From contig NZ_JAERUC010000172.1 in the NCBI RefSeq assembly GCF_016745505.1, positions 26,653 through 90,652 on the forward strand: a DNA stretch of 64,000 nucleotides, given 5' to 3'. Positions 58,879 through 64,000 of the stretch are shown piece after piece. This DNA comes from Streptomyces silvae. Its GTDB lineage: Bacteria; Actinomycetota; Actinomycetes; Streptomycetales; Streptomycetaceae. The translations under genes were made by a program, and so were the position numbers. A model generated the notes under the pieces. The model made no database searches. It was not told the origin of the DNA and saw only the letters and a list, made by a program, of their open reading frames with translations. Each line of letters begins with the position of its first letter. The first letter of the stretch is position 1.

Positions 58879-60308
58879 ATGCCCCAGAAACGCGCCTCGC
58901 AGCTCCGTGCCGTACCGGGCGCCACTCCGGAGGAACGGGCCGCGCTCGGCAGGGCGGCCCGCAAACGGGTCCCGAGATCCAGTCACGGCGCGTACGAGCC
59001 GCCCGCCGACCGGCCGGACCCGCTGGCCCTCCTGGAGGCCCAGTCGGCGAACCGGGTGCGGGAGCTCATCCCCATCCGGTACGGGCGGATGACGGAGTCG
59101 CCGTTCCGCTTCTACCGGGGGGCCGCGGCGGTCATGGCCTCCGACCTGGCCCGTACGCCGGTCTCCGGGATCAGGGCCCAGCTGTGCGGTGACGCCCACC
59201 TCATGAACTTCAGGCTGCTCGCCTCCCCCGAACGTCATCTGCTCTTCGACATCAACGACTTCGACGAGACACTGCCGGGGCCGTGGGAGTGGGACGTCAA
59301 ACGGCTGGCGGCCAGTCTCGTCATCGCGGCCCGCGCCAACGGCTTCACGGACAAGGAGCGGGCCCGCATCGTGCGGGCGACCGTTCGGTCGTACCGGGAG
59401 TCCATGATCCGGTTCGCGGACATGCGCAATCTCGACGTCTGGTACGCGAAGACCGACGAGGACCGCCTCAAGGCCATGGCGGCGGACAGTCTTCCCGCCC
59501 GGGGCCGCAGGCGCGTGGCCGGCGTGACGGCGAAGGCCCGCACCCGGGACAGTCTGCAGGCGTTCGCGAAGCTCACCGAGGTGAGCGGCGGGCAGGTCCG
59601 CATCGCGCCGGATCCGCCCCTGGTCGTGCCGATCGCCGACCTGCTGCCCGACGCGGAACGCCGCGCGACGGAGAAGCAGTTCCGCAAGCTCCTCCGGGGC
59701 TACGGCCGAAGTCTGCCCTCGGACCGGCGGTCCCTGCTCACCGACTTCCAGGCCGTGGACATGGCCCGCAAGGTCGTCGGCGTGGGCAGCGTCGGGACCC
59801 GCTGCTGGATCTTCCTCCTGCTGGGCAGGGACGGCGGGGATCCGCTCTTCCTCCAGGCCAAGGAGGCGGACTCCTCGGTACTCGCCCCTCACGCGGGAGC
59901 GAGTGCGTACCGGAACCAGGGCGAGCGGGTGGTGGCGGGCCAGCGCCTGATGCAGGCCGCGGGAGACATCTTCCTGGGCTGGGACGGGTCGAGGGGTTCG
60001 ACGGGCAGCGCCGGGACTTCTACGTACGCCAACTGCGTGACTGGAAGGGCGTGGTGGAACCCGAACTGATGGTGCCGCGCGGCATGGGTGCCTTCGGGGA
60101 GCTGTGCGGGACGACGCTGGCCCGGGCGCACGCGCGGTCCGGCGACCGCATCGCCATCGCGGCCTACCTCGGCCACGGCGACGCCTTCGACCGGGCGCTG
60201 GAGACGTTCGCCGAGCGGTACGCCGATCAGAACGAGCGGGATCACCGGGCGCTCGTCGACGCGGTGGCCGCCGGCCGCCTTCCCGCCGCAGGGGCGGGCG
60301 AGAAGTAG
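58879..60308 (+). pseudogene. DUF2252 gene interrupted by a single-base frameshift
   Basis: The ATG at 58879 follows AGGAGG and opens a typical DUF2252 protein: RYGRMTESPFRFYRGAAAVM, LCGDAHLMNF, FDINDFDETLPGPWEWDVKR. Around 59985 the frame breaks where one C seems missing in GGGAC-GGGTC; the conserved continuation GRVEGFDGQRRDFYVRQLRD and GAFGELCGTTLARAHARSGD is in the next frame, ending at 60308. Apart from that base the gene is complete (about 476 residues). The motif order (HLMNF then FDINDFDE) resembles aminoglycoside-phosphotransferase-type kinases, but the role is unknown. A true mutation or a base-calling error are both possible. Confidence 0.8.
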
Positions 60309-60434
60309 CGGAGCACCGGATTTCACCGCCTGCGGCCAGCGGGTACATCACGGACAGAACGTCACATCGTGGTATCACCGTGTGGATCCCGGCGGGACGG
60401 CCCGTCCCGGCCGGGATCCGACACCGAGGAGACC

Positions 60435-61775
60435 ATGACGATGCCTGCAGAAGCCGGGGCAGCGCCCGGGACCGGAAGCCCGGACCCTCTCGCCGTGGTG
60501 CGCACCCGGCAGTACCTGGTCCTGCTGGTCATGGTGGCGCTGCTCGGAGTCCCGATCTCGGCGGCCGCGTTCGGCTTCCTGGCGCTCGTCCACGAGCTCC
60601 AGTCGCTGACCTACGACGACCTGCCCCGGGCCCTCGGGTTCCACGGCACACCGTCGTGGTGGCCGGTGCCCCTGCTCGCCTTGGCGGGCCTGCTGACGGG
60701 CCTGACCATCCGCCTGCTCCCGGGAAGGGGCGGGAGCAACCCGGCCGAGGGCATGTCGCACGGGGGCGCGCCGGCGGCCGCGGAGCTCCCCGGGATCGCG
60801 CTCGCCGCGCTGACCTCGCTGGCGCTGGGCGCGGTGCTCGGCCCGGAGGCGCCGCTCATCGCCCTGGGCGGCGGGCTGGCCGTCTACGCGGTGCGCCTGG
60901 TGAGGCCCGGCATCGAGCCGAGCGCGGCCGCCATGGTGGGGGCGGCGGGGAGCTTCGCCGCCGTCAGCACCCTGCTGGGCTCCCCGCTGCTCGGCGCGTT
61001 CCTGCTGATGGAGGCGTCCGGGCTCGCCGGGATGACGCTCGGTCTGGTGCTCGTCCCGGGGCTGCTGGCCTCCGGTATCGGCTCGCTCATCTTCATCGGG
61101 CTGGGCTCGTGGACCGGGCTGGGGACGTACTCCCTGACGCTGCCCGGTGTGCCGCACGCCGACGACCCCACCCTGGCCGCGTTCGGCTGGGCCGTCGTGC
61201 TGGGCGTCGCGGCGGCCTTCGCCGGGACATGGATCAAGCGGCTGGCCCTGCTGCTGCAGGAACGCACCGGACGGCGGACGGTGTCGTCCGCCGTCGTGAT
61301 GGGCCTGGCCGTCGGGGTGCTCGCCCTGCTGTACGCGGAGAGCACCGGCCACGAGGCGTCCCAGGTGCTCTACTCGGGCCAGGACGCGCTCGGCCCGCTG
61401 CTCTCCACGGACGCGGGGCTGTCGGCCGCCACCCTCCTGATCCTCGTCGTCTGCAAGGCGCTCGCGTACTGCGCGTCGCTGAGCAGCTTCCGGGGCGGGC
61501 CGATCTTCCCGTCGATGTTCATCGGGGCGGCGGGCGGGCTGGCGCTCGCCCATCTGCCCGGGCTCGACCCCACGTCGGGCTTCGCGATGGGCATCGGGGC
61601 CATGTGCGTGGCGATGCTGAGGCTGCCCATGACGTCGGTACTGCTCGCCACGCTGCTGCTGGGCCGCGAGGGGATCACCGTGATGCCGCTGGTCATCGTG
61701 GCGGTGGTGGTCTCCTACGTCCTCGTGCTCAGGCTCGAACGCTCTTCTGCGGACCCACACACAGCGCCCAGATGA
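60435..61775 (+). CDS. CLC-family chloride channel or antiporter
   Basis: From ATG 60435 (GAGGAG five bases upstream) the protein has 446 residues and about 11 hydrophobic segments. CLC selectivity motifs are present in altered form: GSNPAEG in place of GSGIP, LGPEAPLIALGGGLA in place of GREGP with the gating Glu retained, and SFRGGPIFPSMFIGAAGG matching GxFxP. Retention of the gating Glu allows either a channel or a chloride/proton exchanger. The stop overlaps the end of the convergent DUF7144 gene by 47 bases. No soluble CBS domain is present. Confidence 0.9.
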   Translation: MTMPAEAGAAPGTGSPDPLAVVRTRQYLVLLVMVALLGVPISAAAFGFLALVHELQSLTYDDLPRALGFHGTPSWWPVPLLALAGLLTGLTIRLLPGRGGSNPAEGMSHGGAPAAAELPGIALAALTSLALGAVLGPEAPLIALGGGLAVYAVRLVRPGIEPSAAAMVGAAGSFAAVSTLLGSPLLGAFLLMEASGLAGMTLGLVLVPGLLASGIGSLIFIGLGSWTGLGTYSLTLPGVPHADDPTLAAFGWAVVLGVAAAFAGTWIKRLALLLQERTGRRTVSSAVVMGLAVGVLALLYAESTGHEASQVLYSGQDALGPLLSTDAGLSAATLLILVVCKALAYCASLSSFRGGPIFPSMFIGAAGGLALAHLPGLDPTSGFAMGIGAMCVAMLRLPMTSVLLATLLLGREGITVMPLVIVAVVVSYVLVLRLERSSADPHTAPR

Positions 61776-62154
61776 CGAAGATGTTGATCGCGATGAGCAC
61801 CAGCGACCAGAACGGGTAGTACGGGAGCCACAGGAAGTGGGCGACCACCAGGAGCCCGGCGAGCACGACACCGACGGCGCGCGCCCACAGGGCCCCGCTG
61901 AAGAGCGCGAAGCCGGCGAGGACGACGACGATGCCCAGGATGAGGTGCACCCAGCCCCAGCCCGCGAGGTTGAACTGGAACACGTAGTTCCGGGTCGAGA
62001 CGAACAGATCGTCCTTGGCGATGGCGGCGATGCCTTCGAGGATGGCCATCGCCCCACCGAAGATCATCATCACCGCCGCGAATACGGTCCAGCCCGACTG
62101 GGCCGCGCTCCCCCGGGCGGTGTCGCGTCCCGTCTCGCTCGCACTTCCAGCCAT
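61729..62154 (-). CDS. DUF7144-type four-helix membrane protein
   Basis: The 141-residue protein starts at ATG 62154 after GAGGAGG. Four membrane segments follow a short polar N-terminus: GWTVFAAVMMIFGGAMAILE, GWVHLILGIVVVLAGFALFS, WARAVGVVLAGLLVVAHFLW and WSLVLIAINIFVIWALC. FVSTRNYVFQFNLAGWGWVH between the first and second is typical of a common actinobacterial membrane family I recall as DUF7144. Function is unknown. It is divergent from the XRE-cupin gene and its 3' end overlaps the CLC gene by 47 bases. Confidence 0.85.
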   Translation of the reverse strand: MAGSASETGRDTARGSAAQSGWTVFAAVMMIFGGAMAILEGIAAIAKDDLFVSTRNYVFQFNLAGWGWVHLILGIVVVLAGFALFSGALWARAVGVVLAGLLVVAHFLWLPYYPFWSLVLIAINIFVIWALCVGPQKSVRA

Positions 62155-62246
62155 GTCGGCCTCCTCGGATCCCAGCCGATGAGCGCCTCGGTCGAGACAC
62201 TTCGCGGCTTATGTTCCTTTTATCAGCCTGACACGGCATCACCCGG

Positions 62247-62282
62247 TTGGCCTCTTCTCGAAGCAGAGATAGAATCCCTCAT
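62247..62282 (+). promoter_or_regulatory. Leaderless promoter of the XRE-cupin gene
   Basis: TTGGCC (62247-62252), a 17-base spacer and TAGAAT (62270-62275) make the clearest sigma-A-type promoter in the window. The ATG at 62283 follows seven bases after the -10 box, so the message should be leaderless. Confidence 0.7.
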
Positions 62283-62858
62283 ATGAGAGAGCCTGGAGCG
62301 CCCGCCGGCGTCGACGACCGCCTCGCGGCACGGCTGGGCATGCTCCGCGCCGAGCGCGGCTGGTCGCTGGAAGAGCTGTCCCGCCGCACCGGGGTGAGCC
62401 GCTCGACCCTGTCGCGGCTGGAGCGTGCGGAGCTGAGCCCCACCACCGTCGTACTGGGTCAGCTGTGCACGGTGTACGGGCGCACGATGTCGCGGCTGCT
62501 GCTGGAGGTGGAGGCCGAGCCCCCGCAGCTGGTCACGGCCGCGCGACAGCCGGTGTGGCGGGACGAGCGGACCGGGTTCGTCCGGCGCTCCGTCTCGCCG
62601 CCGCACCCGGGCCTGCGCGCCGAGGTCATCGAGGGGACACTCGACGCCGGCGCCTCCCTCGCGTACGAGAACGCGCCGGTGCCCGGTGTGGAGCAGCACA
62701 TCTGGGTGCTGGAGGGCACGGTCCAGATCACCGTCGAGGGGACCGTGCACACCGTGCACGAGGGGGACTGCCTGCGTTTCCGGCTGCGCGGCCCCTCGCA
62801 CTTCCGCTGTCCGGGCCCGTCACGGGTCCGCTACGCACTGATGATCGTCCTGCCGTGA
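62283..62858 (+). CDS. XRE-family regulator with cupin sensor domain
   Basis: The 191-residue protein has an N-terminal Cro/XRE helix-turn-helix (RLGMLRAERGWSLEELSRRT, then GVSRSTLSRLERAELSPTTV) and a C-terminal cupin beta-barrel (GASLAYENAPVPGVEQHIWV and HTVHEGDCLRFRLRGPSHFR). The cupin His and Glu positions are partly retained. XRE-cupin regulators control uptake or metabolism genes, and many sit beside a GNAT gene in Streptomyces, exactly as here: the next gene starts 19 bases after the stop. The message appears leaderless and self-contained. Confidence 0.92.
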   Translation: MREPGAPAGVDDRLAARLGMLRAERGWSLEELSRRTGVSRSTLSRLERAELSPTTVVLGQLCTVYGRTMSRLLLEVEAEPPQLVTAARQPVWRDERTGFVRRSVSPPHPGLRAEVIEGTLDAGASLAYENAPVPGVEQHIWVLEGTVQITVEGTVHTVHEGDCLRFRLRGPSHFRCPGPSRVRYALMIVLP

Positions 62859-62877
62859 ACGTGAAAGGACCCGCTTC

Positions 62878-63429
62878 ATGACCGAGATCGTCCCCGTGTC
62901 CGGCCCCGAACTGGTCACGTACGCCGATGAGCTCGCCGCCCTGCTGGTCGAGGCCGTGGAGGGCGGGGCCTCCGTCGGATTCCTCGCCCCGCTGGACCGG
63001 GAGGCGGCTGCCGTCTGGTGGCGGGAGCGGGCAGCCGCGGTGGAGGCCGGGAGCCATCAGGTCTGGATCGCCCGGGACGAAGAGCGGCCGCTGGGCACGA
63101 TCGGGCTGGTGAAGGCACCCATGCCGAACGCACGCCACCGGGCGGAGGTCGCGAAGCTCGTGGTCAGGCCCTCCGCGCGGGGCCGGGGGGTCGGCCGGGC
63201 CCTGCTCACCGCGGTCGAGCGGTCCGCGGCCGCCGAGGGGCTGGCGCTGCTGGTCCTGGACACCGAGACGGGGAGCGACGCCGAGCGGCTCTACCGTTCG
63301 GCGGGCTGGACCCCCTGCGGCTCCGTGCCGGACTACGCGGCGGACCCGTACGGCACGCTCAGGGCGACGACGTTCTACTACCGGGCGCTGGACCCGCGGG
63401 AGGCGTCCCCGGCGGGACCGTCACAATGA
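62878..63429 (+). CDS. GNAT-family N-acetyltransferase paired with an XRE-cupin regulator
   Basis: The 183-residue enzyme follows AAAGGA. The acetyl-CoA-binding motif A is AKLVVRPSARGRGVGRALLT (R-x-x-G-x-G/A is RGRGVG), with strand 5 and helix 4 in LALLVLDTETGSDAERLYRS. The substrate is unknown; ADPYGTLRATTFYYRAL is the usual closing strand. It is co-transcribed with the upstream regulator, 19 bases away, and is probably its target. The glutathione peroxidase gene begins 31 bases after its stop and may be in the same unit. Confidence 0.92.
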   Translation: MTEIVPVSGPELVTYADELAALLVEAVEGGASVGFLAPLDREAAAVWWRERAAAVEAGSHQVWIARDEERPLGTIGLVKAPMPNARHRAEVAKLVVRPSARGRGVGRALLTAVERSAAAEGLALLVLDTETGSDAERLYRSAGWTPCGSVPDYAADPYGTLRATTFYYRALDPREASPAGPSQ

Positions 63430-63460
63430 GGGGGACGCCACGCGACCGAGGAGACATCCC

Positions 63461-63949
63461 ATGACGCTGCACGACATCCCGCTCCGCACGCTCACCGGCG
63501 AACCGACCACCCTTGGCGCCCACAAGGGCTCGGCGGTCCTGCTGGTGAACGTCGCCTCCCGGTGCGGGCTCACGCCGCAGTACGCCGGCCTGGAGAAGCT
63601 GCAGAAGGATTACGCGGACCGCGGATTCACCGTGGTCGGGGTGCCCTGCAACCAGTTCGCGGGCCAGGAGCCGGGCACCGCGGAGGAGATCCGGACCTTC
63701 TGCTCGACGACGTACGGGGTGAGCTTCCCGCTGCTGGAGAAGACCGACGTCAACGGCGAGAACCGGCACCCGCTGTACGCGGAGCTGACGAAGCTGGAGG
63801 ACGCCGAGGGCGCGGCCGGGGACGTCCAGTGGAACTTCGAGAAGTTCCTGATCTCGCCCGACGGCGAGCCGGTCGCCCGGATCCGCCCCCGCACCGAGCC
63901 GGACGCCCCCGAGGTCGTCGCGGCCATCGAGGCGCAGCTGCCGCGGTAG
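63461..63949 (+). CDS. Glutathione peroxidase-like (thioredoxin-fold) peroxidase
   Basis: The 162-residue protein has the thioredoxin fold of the GPx family. The peroxidatic Cys lies in LVNVASRCGLTPQY (about 34), with Gln in CNQFAGQEP and Trp-Asn in VQWNFEKFLI completing the catalytic site. A second Cys in VPCNQF and another in TFCSTTYGV could resolve disulfides, as in thioredoxin-using GPx enzymes; actinobacteria make mycothiol rather than glutathione, so thioredoxin or mycothiol is the likely reductant. It probably reduces peroxides in the cytoplasm. It ends just before a terminator at the window edge. Confidence 0.92.
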   Translation: MTLHDIPLRTLTGEPTTLGAHKGSAVLLVNVASRCGLTPQYAGLEKLQKDYADRGFTVVGVPCNQFAGQEPGTAEEIRTFCSTTYGVSFPLLEKTDVNGENRHPLYAELTKLEDAEGAAGDVQWNFEKFLISPDGEPVARIRPRTEPDAPEVVAAIEAQLPR

Positions 63950-63970
63950 CGGTCCTCACCACACAGCGGC

Positions 63971-64000
63971 GGGGCCGGACCGTGCGTACGGTCCGGCCCC
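63971..64000 (+). terminator. Terminator at the window end
   Basis: GGGGCCGGACCGT pairs perfectly over 13 bases with ACGGTCCGGCCCC around GCGT, starting 22 bases after the peroxidase stop and ending at the last base of the window. Confidence 0.85.

Noticed and set aside
1..64000. tRNA or rRNA genes, and a prophage
   Set aside because: I saw no tRNA-like or rRNA-like sequence and no phage structural or integrase gene.

Overview
The window is high-GC actinobacterial chromosome, almost certainly Streptomyces or a close relative. The coding sequences carry strong third-position G/C bias. Recognisable Streptomyces-type families include a SapA-like spore-associated protein, a SpoIIE-type phosphatase with PAS and GAF sensors, a TipAS-like MerR regulator, an ECF sigma factor with a SnoaL-like tail, DUF6243, DUF6011 and DUF6924. 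Two rare TTA codons occur in one gene. No tRNA, rRNA, CRISPR array or prophage is visible. The mix of conserved genes with several decaying ones suggests a chromosome-arm setting.

Layout. 0-7 kb: two long P-loop NTPase/TPR proteins (the first cut by the window edge), a VOC-fold protein between them and a truncated inverted paralogue. 7-14.1 kb: SapA-like secreted protein, a methyltransferase, fused remnants of a Gfo/Idh oxidoreductase and a DUF2264-like gene, a PAS-PAS-GAF-PP2C phosphatase, and an MFS exporter with TetR regulator and a strong palindromic operator. 14.4-22.2 kb: regulators (MerR, ECF, DoxX neighbour) and a signalling cluster of receiver protein, CHASE3 histidine kinase and receiver-PP2C phosphatase around a divergent operator. 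22.3-27.6 kb: a UV-repair pair (FeS-type photolyase plus spore photoproduct lyase-like radical SAM enzyme), an unknown protein, an IS110 remnant and an EF-hand protein.

27.7-32.0 kb holds the most distinctive unit: a fully coupled four-gene minus-strand operon of an MfnB-like furan-forming synthase, an aldehyde dehydrogenase, a zinc alcohol dehydrogenase and a carboxyl-methyltransferase-like protein. Together these could build and tailor a furan carboxylate. Then come a lectin-DUF6924 protein and about 2.4 kb of gene decay (acetate kinase, FUSC exporter, yjbQ fragments).

37-64 kb is mostly intact: a flavoprotein, a 19-codon hydrophobic peptide gene with its own ribosome site and terminator, an MsbA-type ABC exporter divergent from a MarR repressor, a large FAD/FeS dehydrogenase, an exported GH109-like protein, a heterodimeric ABC exporter with one predicted ATPase site, NDH-2, ATP-dependent DNA ligase, membrane hydrolase, Ski2-like helicase, TesB thioesterase, DUF389 protein, frameshifted DUF2252 gene, CLC channel, small membrane protein, an XRE-cupin/GNAT pair and glutathione peroxidase. 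Several genes appear to use leaderless promoters, with a TANNNT-like box 6-7 bases before the start codon.
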